DNA from: Cyanobium sp. T1B-Tous
GTDB lineage: Bacteria > Cyanobacteriota > Cyanobacteriia > PCC-6307 > Cyanobiaceae
Direction of reading: 5' to 3'
Length of the DNA stretch: 64,000 nt
Assembly: GCF_024345475.1 (NCBI RefSeq)
Contig: NZ_JAGQBE010000004.1
Location: forward strand, 23,548 to 87,547
Of the stretch, positions 8,148 through 17,090 are shown in pieces. The position numbers and the translations under genes were made by a program. How positions within the stretch are numbered: the stretch's first letter is position 1; the number at the start of each line of letters is the position of its first letter. Below the pieces are notes generated by a model, which was not told where the DNA came from, did not search any database, and saw only the letters and a program-made list of their open reading frames with translations.

Positions 8148-9442
8148 CCCTGCCCCCCCTGTTTCTGCTGAGCCTGTATCGGCTGCTCGCCCTGGCGCTG
8201 ACGCCCCTGTGGTTGGGGGTGTTGTTGCTTCGGCTGGCCCAGGGCAAGGAAGACCCACGGCGCGTCAGGGAGCGGCTGGGCTGGCCCACCTGCCGCCGGC
8301 CCCCGGGCCCGTTGGTGTGGTTTCACGCCGCCAGCGTCGGGGAACTCAACAGCCTGCTGCCGGTGTTGGCTGCGCTGCAGAGTCGCGATGGTGCTCCTGT
8401 GGTGCTGATCACCACGGTGACGCGCACGTCCGCTGCTCTGGCGGCGCGCGTCCTGCCACCTGGCGTGATCCATCAATATGTGCCGATCGACCATTGGCTG
8501 GCGTTCCTTCCCTTTCGCTGCCACTGGCGGCCCCGGCTGGGTCTGTTGGCTGAGGCCGAGCTCTGGCCAGAGCTCATGCAGGCGATGCCCCATCTCCAGC
8601 TCATCAACGCCCGAATGAGCGAGCGCTCCTTTCGGAGCCATCGACGTCTTCCCTGGTATGCGGGCTGGTTGCTCTCCAGGGTGGAGGTTTGCCTGGCCCA
8701 GTCCCAGGCCGATGCCGAGCGCTTCCGCAGGCTGGGCGCCCGCGACGTACGTGCTGCCGGGTCGACCAAGCTCGATGCGGCGCCGCCGCCGGTTGATCCA
8801 GGGCACCTGCAACGGCTGCAGCAGCTGTTCGCCGGCCGGCCGGTCCTGGTGCTGGCCAGCAGCCATCCCGGTGAGGAGGAGCAATGGCTGCGGGCCTGGT
8901 GCGGCCGAAACTTGGCGGCCCGCGGTTTCGGACTGCTGCTGGTTCCCCGCCATCCCCAACGGGCTGTGGAGGTGCGCGCCCTGGTGCGCTCCTGTGGGCT
9001 GTCGGCCACCCTCTGGAGTGAATGGGCCTCTGGGGCCTCGGTGTCCTCGGGGTCGCCGGCCGATGTGCTGGTGGCGGATGTGATCGGCGAGATGGGGACC
9101 TGGATCGCCGCGGCGACGGTGGTGGTGATGGGCGGCAGTTTCTATCCCTTGGGCCAGCCCCATGGAGGCCAGAATCCCCTGGAGCCCGCCGCCTTGGGGC
9201 GTCCGGTGCTCTGCGGCCCCGACATGGCCAACTTTTCTGACTTGATCGATCCCTTGGTGGCGGCAGGCTGCCTGCAGCAACAGGGTGATGTGGAAGGCTC
9301 CCTGGCCGCAGCCCTGCCACTGCTGGAACAGGCCGCGGCGCCCCCATCCACGGCCCAGGCCGTCCAGGCGCCGCCCGCCCGGCTGCGGTGGCAGGGCCCC
9401 TCGGCGCTGGTGGCCGATCTGGTGTTGGCCCGCTGCCTGTGA
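8144..9442 (+). CDS. waaA: 3-deoxy-D-manno-octulosonate (Kdo) transferase-like protein
   Basis: WaaA/KdtA-family GT30 glycosyltransferase (432 aa), which in other bacteria adds Kdo from CMP-Kdo to lipid IVA at the cytoplasmic face. An N-terminal anchor helix spans residues ~8-30. The catalytic-glutamate motif is FHAASVGELNSLLPVL (about residues 60-75). The C-terminal sugar-nucleotide region shows VVMGGSFYPLGQPHGGQNPL and GRPVLCGPDMANF. The start is GTG, overlapping the upstream acyltransferase stop by 4 bases. lpxK follows after 18 bases. Kdo-making genes (kdsA, kdsB) are not in the window, so the donor sugar is open. Confidence 0.9.
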   Translation: MTLPPLFLLSLYRLLALALTPLWLGVLLLRLAQGKEDPRRVRERLGWPTCRRPPGPLVWFHAASVGELNSLLPVLAALQSRDGAPVVLITTVTRTSAALAARVLPPGVIHQYVPIDHWLAFLPFRCHWRPRLGLLAEAELWPELMQAMPHLQLINARMSERSFRSHRRLPWYAGWLLSRVEVCLAQSQADAERFRRLGARDVRAAGSTKLDAAPPPVDPGHLQRLQQLFAGRPVLVLASSHPGEEEQWLRAWCGRNLAARGFGLLLVPRHPQRAVEVRALVRSCGLSATLWSEWASGASVSSGSPADVLVADVIGEMGTWIAAATVVVMGGSFYPLGQPHGGQNPLEPAALGRPVLCGPDMANFSDLIDPLVAAGCLQQQGDVEGSLAAALPLLEQAAAPPSTAQAVQAPPARLRWQGPSALVADLVLARCL

Positions 9443-9460
9443 TGCCACGTCTGTGACGCC

Positions 9461-10513
9461 ATGCCCCTAACCACGCCGCGCTTCTGGTACGCAAGCCATC
9501 GCAGCTGGCAGGCCTGGCTGCTCGGGCCCTTCGGCTGGCTCTATGGCAAGGCCGTGGGCCTGCATCGCCGCCGCACGCGCCCCTGGCGTTGCGGTGTGCC
9601 CGTGCTCTCGATTGGCAACCTCACGCTCGGGGGAACGGGCAAGACCCCCTTGGGCATTGCCCTCTCCCAGGGGTTGGCCCAGCGGGGGTGGCGGGTGGCC
9701 GTGTTGCTGCGGGGCTATGGGGCCCGGCGGCGGGAGTCGCGTTTGCTCACCCCGGGCAGTCGCTTCGAGGATGTGGGCGATGAGGCCCTGGAATACGGCC
9801 TCGGTCTGGGAGCTGGTCCAGGCCCCTGGCCCGTGGCGGTGTGGGTGGGGTCCCACCGCTGCCACAGCGCCCAGCGGGCGATCGCCGCTGGCGCGGATCT
9901 GATCGTGCTGGACGATGGCCTGCAGCACTGGCCCCTCGCCCGCGACCTGGACGTGTCGGTGCTGGATGGCCGCCATGGCCTCGGCAACCGGCAGGTGTTT
10001 CCGGCGGGGCCCCTGCGGGAGCCGATCGAGCAGCTGGCCCGAGCCGACGTGCTCGTGCTCACTGGCTCCGGACCGGCGGCCCGGGCTCCGGCCGCGACCG
10101 GCTTGGCGTGTCCGGCGGAGTGGCCCCTCGGCCAGCCCTGGTTTGCGGTGCGTTTTCGACTGGAGCCGCCGCCGGAGCTGGTCGGCCAGCCCTTGTTGGC
10201 GTTCTGTGGCATCGGCCTGCCCCAGAAATTCTTTGCGGCGCTGCGGGCCTGCGGCCTCCAGCTGATGGCGACGGAATCCTTCCCGGATCACCACGTCTAT
10301 GCTGACGCCGACCTGAATCGCCTGTTGGATTTGGCCCACGCCAACGGCGCCCATCTGGTCACCACGGTCAAGGATGGGCAGCGCCTGCCCCCTGGTTTTC
10401 GTGAGGCCGTGACGCTGGTGCCCCTGCGGGTCGAGCCCACCAGCCTGGAGCCGGTGCTGGAGCTCCTGGATCGTCGCTTGTCTGCCCTTGCCGGCCCCCA
10501 TCGCCATGGTTGA
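9461..10513 (+). CDS. lpxK: Tetraacyldisaccharide 4'-kinase
   Basis: LpxK (350 aa) phosphorylates the 4'-position of the lipid A disaccharide at the inner membrane. The P-loop is GNLTLGGTGKTPLGIAL (about residues 52-68) and the second family motif is IVLDDGLQHWPLARDLD (about 147-163). The N-terminal hydrophobic stretch WLLGPFGWLYGKAVG fits membrane association. It overlaps the start of lpxB by 8 bases, indicating translational coupling. Confidence 0.95.
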   Translation: MPLTTPRFWYASHRSWQAWLLGPFGWLYGKAVGLHRRRTRPWRCGVPVLSIGNLTLGGTGKTPLGIALSQGLAQRGWRVAVLLRGYGARRRESRLLTPGSRFEDVGDEALEYGLGLGAGPGPWPVAVWVGSHRCHSAQRAIAAGADLIVLDDGLQHWPLARDLDVSVLDGRHGLGNRQVFPAGPLREPIEQLARADVLVLTGSGPAARAPAATGLACPAEWPLGQPWFAVRFRLEPPPELVGQPLLAFCGIGLPQKFFAALRACGLQLMATESFPDHHVYADADLNRLLDLAHANGAHLVTTVKDGQRLPPGFREAVTLVPLRVEPTSLEPVLELLDRRLSALAGPHRHG

Positions 10514-11639
10514 GCTGGGTCGCCGTCGGGTCTTGGTCGTGGCCGGTGAGGCCTCCGGTGACCTCCACGGCGGCTTCCTCGTGCAGGAGCTCCAGCGTCA
10601 GCTGCCTGGGGTTGACGTTGCCGCTGTGGGCGGCGACCACCTGCGGGCCTGTGGCATCGACATCCTGGCTGATGTGCGCCTGCTCTCGGCGGCGGGGTTG
10701 GTCGAGATCGTCAGCAGCCTGCGCCGCCACCACCGGGTGATGGAGCTGCTCAAACAGCAGATGGACCAGCAGCGTCCCGACGTGGTGGTGTTGGTCGACT
10801 ACCCGGGCTTCAACATGTTTGTGGCCAAGGAAGCCAAGAAGCGGGGGATTCCGGTCTTTTTCTACATTGCCCCCCAGGTCTGGGCCTGGGGCAAGGGCCG
10901 CGCCAAAAAGATGGAGCGGCTGATCGAAAGGCTGGCTGTGATTTTTCCCTTTGAAGAGGCGATCTTCAACGCCCATGGCCGAAACTTTGCCCGTTACGTG
11001 GGCCACCCCCTGGTCGATGAGCTGCACGTCAGCGGCACCCGGGAGCAGATTCGGGAGCGCCATGGCCTCTCGCTCAACCAGCCTCTGCTGGTGTTGATGC
11101 CCGGCAGTCGCCGCTCCGAGGTGCGGCTGCTGTTGCCCTCGATGCTGCAGGCAGCCGAGCAGCTCAAGAGTGACGGCTGGCAGGTGGTGTTGCTCAAGGC
11201 TCCCACGATTGATCGCTCCTATCTCGAAGAGGTCATAGGGGGGCGGCCCCTGCCGGTTGCCCTGATCGATGGGGATGCCTACAACCTGTTGCATGCCGCC
11301 GATGCCGGCGTCATCGCCTCTGGCACGGCGACCCTGGAGGCGGCCCTGCTGGGTTGTCCCCATGTGATTCTCTATCGCTTCTCCAGGCTCACGTATCTGA
11401 TCGCCAAGTTGGTGATCGGTCGGCGCATCATTGGGCTGCCCAATGTGATCCTTGGTAGGCCATTGTTTCCTGAGTTGATTCAGAGAGATGTCACCGCTGC
11501 CAACATTGTGAGGTCGGTGCGGCGGATTGTTGCTGATCGAGGAGCCTTCGACCAGGCCGTGGCCGAATTGCAGGCCACCATGGGCCCCCCTGGGGCCTCC
11601 CGGAGGGCCGCGCAGGAATTGGTGGGGCTGATGCAATGA
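10506..11639 (+). CDS. lpxB: Lipid A disaccharide synthase
   Basis: LpxB (377 aa from ATG 10506), the GT19 enzyme that joins UDP-2,3-diacylglucosamine and lipid X. Motifs are VVAGEASGDLHGG at the N-terminus, AAVGGDHLRACGIDIL, VDYPGFNMFVAKEAKK, FYIAPQVWAWGKGRAKKME, LMPGSRRSEVRLLLPSM and SGTATLEAALLG. A TTG 18 bases upstream is also in frame, but ATG lies inside the lpxK stop region and gives the usual N-terminus. The stop overlaps the exporter start (ATGA 11636-11639). G+C content begins to fall towards its 3-prime end. Confidence 0.96.
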   Translation: MVELGRRRVLVVAGEASGDLHGGFLVQELQRQLPGVDVAAVGGDHLRACGIDILADVRLLSAAGLVEIVSSLRRHHRVMELLKQQMDQQRPDVVVLVDYPGFNMFVAKEAKKRGIPVFFYIAPQVWAWGKGRAKKMERLIERLAVIFPFEEAIFNAHGRNFARYVGHPLVDELHVSGTREQIRERHGLSLNQPLLVLMPGSRRSEVRLLLPSMLQAAEQLKSDGWQVVLLKAPTIDRSYLEEVIGGRPLPVALIDGDAYNLLHAADAGVIASGTATLEAALLGCPHVILYRFSRLTYLIAKLVIGRRIIGLPNVILGRPLFPELIQRDVTAANIVRSVRRIVADRGAFDQAVAELQATMGPPGASRRAAQELVGLMQ

Positions 11640-13384
11640 AATCCACGATTTACCGTCGATTGGCTCGTTATGGCCGGCGTCACCTTTGGCCAGCATTTTC
11701 TTTCGCCCTCTTCTTCAATTTCCTGTATGGCGCCTCCACGGGATTTGTTCCCCTGGTGATCCGCTATTTGTTCGACGATATTTTGCCTTCGAGTGATCGC
11801 AGCAGGCTTTATCTGGCCCCAATTGTTATTTTGTCGGTTATTCTTTTGCGGGCTGTTTCTCAATACCTGGGAGCTTTTCTCACCGAGTCTGTTGGTCAGT
11901 CCATCACCGCTGATCTTCGTCACGATCTTGCTGAGCGGATTCTGGATCTGCCCCAGGCCTACGTGGATCGCAATCCTTCTACTGTCTTGGTCTCACGGGT
12001 GCTCACGGATGTCAACCTGGTCAAAACTGGGATCGTGGATGGATTTTCCTCGCTTTTTAAAGACAGCCTCACCTTGGTGGTGTTGGTTGGCGTGGCCTTT
12101 TACCAGGATTGGTTGCTCTCCATCATTGCCTTCATCCTGTTTCCTCTGGCGATTTATCCCGTACTGAATTCCTCCAAGAAGGTACGCCGCCACTCCAGTA
12201 AGGGGCAGCTGAGCTTGGCTCGGTTGGCTTCCTTTTTGCAGGAGTCGGTCGTCGGTTTGCGGGTGGTGAAAATCTTTGGGATGCAGTCCTATGAGTTGGC
12301 CCGTTTTGAGGAGGAAAACCAGTCAGTGCTGCGGGCGGCGCTGAAGACCACCAGGGCCAAGCTGGCCAATCAGCCGTTGATTGAAGTTCTGGGGGCGATT
12401 GGTTTTAGTGCGGTGTTGGTGTATGGCGGTGAAAATGTCATTGCTGGTACCAGAACAACGGGTAACTTTTTTGCCTTCTTGACATCCCTCTACCTTTGTT
12501 ACGCCCCATTCAAAGGGATTGCTCGCTCTAATTCAACCCTGCAGCAGGGGGTGTCGGCTGCTCAAGATTTGTTTGGCATTCTTGATACCCAGGCCGATCC
12601 TCCTGAGCCCGCCTCGCCCCGCGAACTCACCTCCATCTCCCGCGGCATCAAGGCCAGTCAGGTTTGTTTCGCCTATGAGGAAGAGCGGGTCATCGACAAC
12701 CTGGATTTGGACTTGCCCATGGGCTGCACCATTGCCCTGGTGGGGGCTAGCGGTGGGGGCAAGAGCACAATCATTGATCTGTTCTGCCGTTTTTATGACC
12801 CCACCTCAGGGGTCATCACCATCGACGGGGTCGATCTCCGGGACGTGTCCCTGGGGTCGTTGCGTGCCCTGATCTCGGTGGTTGACCAGAACACGTTTCT
12901 GTTCAACGACACCGTGTCTGGAAACATTGCCTATGGGCTGGCCACCGCGAGCGCGGAGCAGATTGAGCAGGCGGCCCGGGCCGCCAATGCCCATGACTTC
13001 ATCAGCCAGTTGCCCGATGGTTACGCCACGGTGATTGGCGAAAACGGCACCATGCTGTCCGGCGGGCAGCGCCAGAGAATTGCCATTGCCCGGGCCCTGA
13101 TCAAGAACGCCCCGCTGCTCTTCCTCGATGAGGCCACCTCGGCGCTGGATTCGGCGTCCGAACAGGTGGTGCAGGAGGCGCTGGATCGGCTGATGGCGAA
13201 CCGCACCACCTTGGTGGTGGCCCACCGACTCTCCACCGTGGTGAACGCCGATCGGATCTGCGTCATCGACGCCGGACGACTGGTCGAGTCGGGAACCCAC
13301 GCCGAGCTGCTCGCTCGCGGTGGCCGTTATGCCCACCTATTTTCGACTCAATTCGCCAGCGCTGACGCGGGATCTCCTGGATGA
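11636..13384 (+). CDS. MsbA-like ABC exporter (fused TMD-NBD)
   Basis: Type IV ABC half-exporter (582 aa). A membrane domain (about residues 20-310, roughly six helices) is fused to an ATPase domain with GASGGGKST, Q-loop ISVVDQNTFLFND, signature LSGGQRQRIAIARAL, Walker B PLLFLDEATSALD and H-loop VVAHRLSTV. Its place at the end of a lipid A gene run, with a 4-base overlap to lpxB, suggests it flips lipid A/LPS core like MsbA. The first ~900 bases are clearly poorer in G+C than the neighbours (117 of 240 bases over 11641-11880), which may mean a different origin. It overlaps the carotenoid oxygenase by 4 bases. Confidence 0.9.
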   Translation: MKSTIYRRLARYGRRHLWPAFSFALFFNFLYGASTGFVPLVIRYLFDDILPSSDRSRLYLAPIVILSVILLRAVSQYLGAFLTESVGQSITADLRHDLAERILDLPQAYVDRNPSTVLVSRVLTDVNLVKTGIVDGFSSLFKDSLTLVVLVGVAFYQDWLLSIIAFILFPLAIYPVLNSSKKVRRHSSKGQLSLARLASFLQESVVGLRVVKIFGMQSYELARFEEENQSVLRAALKTTRAKLANQPLIEVLGAIGFSAVLVYGGENVIAGTRTTGNFFAFLTSLYLCYAPFKGIARSNSTLQQGVSAAQDLFGILDTQADPPEPASPRELTSISRGIKASQVCFAYEEERVIDNLDLDLPMGCTIALVGASGGGKSTIIDLFCRFYDPTSGVITIDGVDLRDVSLGSLRALISVVDQNTFLFNDTVSGNIAYGLATASAEQIEQAARAANAHDFISQLPDGYATVIGENGTMLSGGQRQRIAIARALIKNAPLLFLDEATSALDSASEQVVQEALDRLMANRTTLVVAHRLSTVVNADRICVIDAGRLVESGTHAELLARGGRYAHLFSTQFASADAGSPG

Positions 13385-14883
13385 CCATCACCGCCGCCGC
13401 TGAGCAATCGGGCCTCGATCCCACCTACGACCGCCACGACTGGTCCAGTGCCTTTTGCAATGTGGAGGTAGAGCTCGATGGCGCCCCGCTGAGCGTGGTG
13501 CGTGGCACCATCCCCGAGGAGCTCAAGGGCACCCTGTACCGCAACGGCCCTGGTCGGCTGGAGCGCGGCGGCCAATGGGTGCATCACCCGTTCGATGGCG
13601 ACGGCATGATCGCGGCCCTGCGCTTTGAAGGCGGCAAGGCCACCCTTCGCAACCGTTTCGTGCGCACCGAGGGCTGGTTGGCTGAGGAGCAGGCGGGCCA
13701 GATCCTGTATCGCGGTGTTTTTGGGACCCAGAAGCCCGGCGGCCCCTTGTCCAATGCCTTGGATCTGCGGCTCAAGAACATTGCCAACACCCATGTGGTG
13801 CGGCTGGGCGATCAGCTGCTGGCCCTGTGGGAAGCGGCTGAGCCCCATGCGCTCGACCCCGAAACCCTGGAGACCAGGGGCATCACCCTGTTGGATGGGG
13901 TCCTGCGCAAGGGTGACGCGTTCAGTGCCCATCCCCGCTTTGACCCAGGTCACCACGGTGCGCCGCGGATGGTCACCTTTGGCGTCAAGGCCGGTCCGCG
14001 CAGCACGGTGCGGTTGATGGAGTTTGCCGTGGAGGACGACCCGGCCGCTGGTGTCAAAGCGGGCCAGTTGCTCAGTGACCGCCGCGACAGCTTCAACGGC
14101 TTTGCCTTCCTGCACGACTTCGCCATCACCCCCAACTGGGCGCTGTTTCTGCAGAACGCGATCGCGTTCAATCCGCTGCCCTACGTCACCGGTCAGAAGG
14201 GCGCTGCCCAGTGCCTGCAGTCCAAGCCCGGCGGTCAGGCCAAGTTCTGGTTGATCCCCCGCGAGAGCGGGGCCTTTGCCGGCCAGCCGCCGCGCATCCT
14301 CGATGCACCCGACGGCTTTGTGTTCCACCACCTCAACGCCTGGGAAGACGAGGGAGCTGTGGTGGTGGAGAGCATCTACTACAGCGATTTCCCCTCGATC
14401 GGGCCTGATCAGGATTTTCGTGCCATCGACTTCGAGCTGCTGCCCGAGGGGTTGCTCGAGCAGTGCCGCATTGATCTGGGTGCCGGCACGGTCAGCACCA
14501 CGCGGCTGAGCGAGCGCTGTTGCGAATTCGCCATGGTGAACCCCGAACGGGAAGGGCTGCCTTCCCGCTATGCCTGGATGGCGGTGGCCGAGCGCGAAAC
14601 CGGTAACGATCCCCTACAGGCGATCAAGAAGCTCGACCTCCAGAGTGGTGAACGGCGCGTCTGGAGCGCTGCACCGCGGGGCTTTGTCAGTGAGCCAGTG
14701 ATGGTGCCACGGCCTGGGTCCCAAGCGGAAGACGACGGCTGGGTGCTGGTGTTGGTCTGGAATGGAGCCCGCGGCGCCACCGATTTGGTGATCCTGCAGG
14801 CGGGGGATCTGAGCGAGCAGGCGGTGCTGGAGCTCCCCTTGGCGATTCCCTACGGCTTGCATGGCAGCTGGGCCCAGGCCTGA
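13381..14883 (+). CDS. Carotenoid cleavage oxygenase (RPE65/CCD family)
   Basis: Non-haem iron oxygenase (500 aa) of the carotenoid/apocarotenoid cleavage family. Candidate iron-binding histidines fall in the expected four places: H184 (SAHPRFDPG), H245 (FLHDFAIT), H316 or H317 (FVFHHLNAW) and H494 (GLHGSW). N-terminal motifs LYRNGPGRLERGGQ and HHPFDGDGMIAAL are typical. The substrate and cleavage site cannot be read from sequence; cyanobacterial relatives mostly cleave apocarotenals. The start ATG 13381 overlaps the ABC exporter stop (ATGA), so the gene is at least translationally linked to the LPS operon. Confidence 0.92.
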   Translation: MTITAAAEQSGLDPTYDRHDWSSAFCNVEVELDGAPLSVVRGTIPEELKGTLYRNGPGRLERGGQWVHHPFDGDGMIAALRFEGGKATLRNRFVRTEGWLAEEQAGQILYRGVFGTQKPGGPLSNALDLRLKNIANTHVVRLGDQLLALWEAAEPHALDPETLETRGITLLDGVLRKGDAFSAHPRFDPGHHGAPRMVTFGVKAGPRSTVRLMEFAVEDDPAAGVKAGQLLSDRRDSFNGFAFLHDFAITPNWALFLQNAIAFNPLPYVTGQKGAAQCLQSKPGGQAKFWLIPRESGAFAGQPPRILDAPDGFVFHHLNAWEDEGAVVVESIYYSDFPSIGPDQDFRAIDFELLPEGLLEQCRIDLGAGTVSTTRLSERCCEFAMVNPEREGLPSRYAWMAVAERETGNDPLQAIKKLDLQSGERRVWSAAPRGFVSEPVMVPRPGSQAEDDGWVLVLVWNGARGATDLVILQAGDLSEQAVLELPLAIPYGLHGSWAQA

Positions 14884-14916
14884 AGGCCGGCCCATCCGCC
14901 AGCGTGGCCATGCCGA

Positions 14917-15528
14917 TCAGCGCTCCAACAGCTGGAGCAGGGCCGGCGCGAGCAGGGCGAAAGCCCTGCCCCGGTGGCCGATCTGGGCCTTCAGCGCTCC
15001 GTCCATTTCCGCAAAGGTGAGGCCGACCTCCGGCACCAGGAACACCGGGTCGTAGCCGAATCCTCCCGTGCCCCGTGGCGTCTCCAGGATCAGGCCTGAG
15101 CAGCGCCCCTCCACCTCGAGCTGGATGTGGCCGCTGGGGTCGGCCAGGGCCAGGGCGGCGGCGAAATGGGCCTGGCGGTTGGGGGTGCCCGCGGTGGCTT
15201 GGGCTTGCCCCAGCTCCTGCAGCAGCCGGGTGATCCTGGAGCTGTCGCTGTCGGCGTAGCGCGCTGAATGCACGCCGGGTGCACCCCCCAGGGCATCCAC
15301 GCTCAGGCCCGAATCGTCGGCGAGGGCCCATTCGCCGGTGGCTTGGGCAACGGCGATGGCCTTGAGGCGGGCATTTTTGGCAAAGGTGGTTCCGGTTTCC
15401 TCCACCTCCAGCCCTTCGGGCTGGGGCTGGATCGCCAGGCCCAGGTTGGCCAGCAGGGCGCTGAATTCGCGCACCTTGCCGGCGTTACCACTGGCGATCA
15501 CCAGTTTGGTGAGGGGTGAGGGGGCCAT
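14917..15528 (-). CDS. rdgB: Non-canonical purine NTP pyrophosphatase (RdgB/HAM1)
   Basis: House-cleaning nucleotide pyrophosphatase (203 aa) that removes dITP, XTP and ITP from the nucleotide pool. The N-terminal signature is LVIASGNAGKVREF. Other motifs are ETGTTFAKNARLKA, ALADDSGLSVDALGGAPGVH, SARYA, GTGGFGYDPVFLVPE and KAQIGHRGRA. ATG 15528 is used. An in-frame GTG at 15543 with a GAGGGGAG sequence about 10 bases before it is a real alternative. It follows pgm on the same strand after about 19 bases. Confidence 0.93.
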   Translation of the reverse strand: MAPSPLTKLVIASGNAGKVREFSALLANLGLAIQPQPEGLEVEETGTTFAKNARLKAIAVAQATGEWALADDSGLSVDALGGAPGVHSARYADSDSSRITRLLQELGQAQATAGTPNRQAHFAAALALADPSGHIQLEVEGRCSGLILETPRGTGGFGYDPVFLVPEVGLTFAEMDGALKAQIGHRGRAFALLAPALLQLLER

Positions 15529-15547
15529 GGCATCGGCAGGCACGGCG

Positions 15548-17017
15548 TCAGCTCCCCTCCGCCAGGGCGCGCGCCCAGCCCAGCACCTCTTGCACCCGGG
15601 CCTCACTGGGGGCTTCGCAGTAGAGCCGCAGCAGCGGTTCGGTGCCGGAAAAGCGCAGCATCAACCAGTGGCTCGGGCCAAGACGCAGCTTCACCCCGTC
15701 GGTGGTGATCACGTCCAGCACGGGGCTGCCGGCCACCTCGCGCGGTGGGGTGGCGGCCAACGTTGCCTCCAGCCGCCGGCGGGACTCCATGTCGGGCAGA
15801 CGCAGGTCGAGCCGGTCGTAGGCGGCGGCGCCCCCGCAGCGCTGCTGCAGGGCATCGATCCGCTCGCCCAGGGGCACGCCTCCCTCCACCAGCGCCTCGA
15901 TCAGCAGCAGGGCCGCGAAGGGCGCATCGCGCTCGGGCAGGTGCATGCCGAATCCCACCCCGCCCGACTCCTCACCGCCCACCAGCACCTCACCCTGCAG
16001 CATTTCGGCGGCGATGTATTTGAACCCCACGGGCTTTTCCACCACCGTGCGACCCAGTCCCTCGGCCACCAACTGCATCAGGTCGGAGCCGCTGACGGTT
16101 TTGATCACGCAGCCCGGGAGCTGGCGGGCCCGGGCCAGGTGGTCGATGAACAGGGGCATCAGCAGCTGGGTGCTGCAGAAGCGGCCGCGTTCATCCACCG
16201 CGGCGATGCGGTCCCCGTCGCCGTCGAACACGATCCCCACCGCTGGTCGGCCAGCGGCCGTGCTGGCCCGTACCGCGGTGATCAGGTCGACCAGGTAGGG
16301 GGCGAGGGGTTCGGGTGGATTGCCCCCAAACAAGGGATCGCGGTTCGCCCGGATTTCGCGGATGGCGCCGCTGGCGGTGGCCCGTTCGCCCAGCAGGGCC
16401 GGCAGCACCCCAGCCGCCGAGCCATGCATCGGGTCGACGATCACGGTGAGCCCCAGGCGCTCGAGTCCCTCCGCCAGGGCGGCGGTGTTCACCTTGGCCT
16501 GGAGCCCGCTCACGTACGCGTCCAGGGCCGCCAGGCGGGGCGGTTGCCCTCCAATGGGCACGCTGATGCCGCCGGCGGCCAGCCGGGTTTCAACGCGGCG
16601 GGTGAAGTCCCCTTCCACCGAGCCGCCGAAGGGGCCCTTGATTTTTAGACCCAGCCATTCGGGCGGGTTGTGGCTGGCGGTGATCACCAGGGCGCCGAGG
16701 GCTTGGCGTTGCACCACCGCCCAGCTGGAGGCAGGGGTGGGGGTGGGGGTGTCGCTGAGCAGGGGTTCGAGGCCACAGCCCCGCACGGCGCTGCAGATCG
16801 CTTCAGCCAGTTCGGGGGCCAGGAAGCGGCGGTCGTAGCCGATCACCACCTCCTTGCTGGCCAGGCCCTCGGGGGCGGAGTGGGCCAGTTCCTGGGCGGC
16901 GGCGGCTGCCACCGGCAACAGGCGTTCCATGGTGATGTCGACGCCGAGGATGCCGCGCCAGCCATCGGTGCCAAAGGCGATCGGACTGGCCTCCAGGGGC
17001 AGGGGGGCTGAGGCCAT
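15548..17017 (-). CDS. pgm: Phosphoglucomutase/phosphomannomutase family protein
   Basis: Alpha-D-phosphohexomutase (489 aa), probably interconverting glucose-1-phosphate and glucose-6-phosphate for glycogen and sugar-nucleotide supply. The phosphoserine loop is VITASHNPPEWLGLK (about residues 109-123), the metal loop VFDGDGDRIAAVD, the sugar-binding loop GGEESGGVGFG and the phosphate-binding loop LRFSGTEPLLRLY. Substrate preference between glucose and mannose is not decided by these motifs. It is distinct from glmM further along the window. Confidence 0.92.
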   Translation of the reverse strand: MASAPLPLEASPIAFGTDGWRGILGVDITMERLLPVAAAAAQELAHSAPEGLASKEVVIGYDRRFLAPELAEAICSAVRGCGLEPLLSDTPTPTPASSWAVVQRQALGALVITASHNPPEWLGLKIKGPFGGSVEGDFTRRVETRLAAGGISVPIGGQPPRLAALDAYVSGLQAKVNTAALAEGLERLGLTVIVDPMHGSAAGVLPALLGERATASGAIREIRANRDPLFGGNPPEPLAPYLVDLITAVRASTAAGRPAVGIVFDGDGDRIAAVDERGRFCSTQLLMPLFIDHLARARQLPGCVIKTVSGSDLMQLVAEGLGRTVVEKPVGFKYIAAEMLQGEVLVGGEESGGVGFGMHLPERDAPFAALLLIEALVEGGVPLGERIDALQQRCGGAAAYDRLDLRLPDMESRRRLEATLAATPPREVAGSPVLDVITTDGVKLRLGPSHWLMLRFSGTEPLLRLYCEAPSEARVQEVLGWARALAEGS

Positions 17018-17090
17018 GGGGGCGGGAACGCCGAGCTGGGTTGATTCTGCTGTGCCGCTGGCGCTCCAGCCCTAGCGTTTGCACTGGTGG

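Noticed and set aside
15338..16648. A 436-codon plus-strand frame antisense to pgm and rdgB
   Set aside because: Spans two genes with strong family motifs on the other strand.
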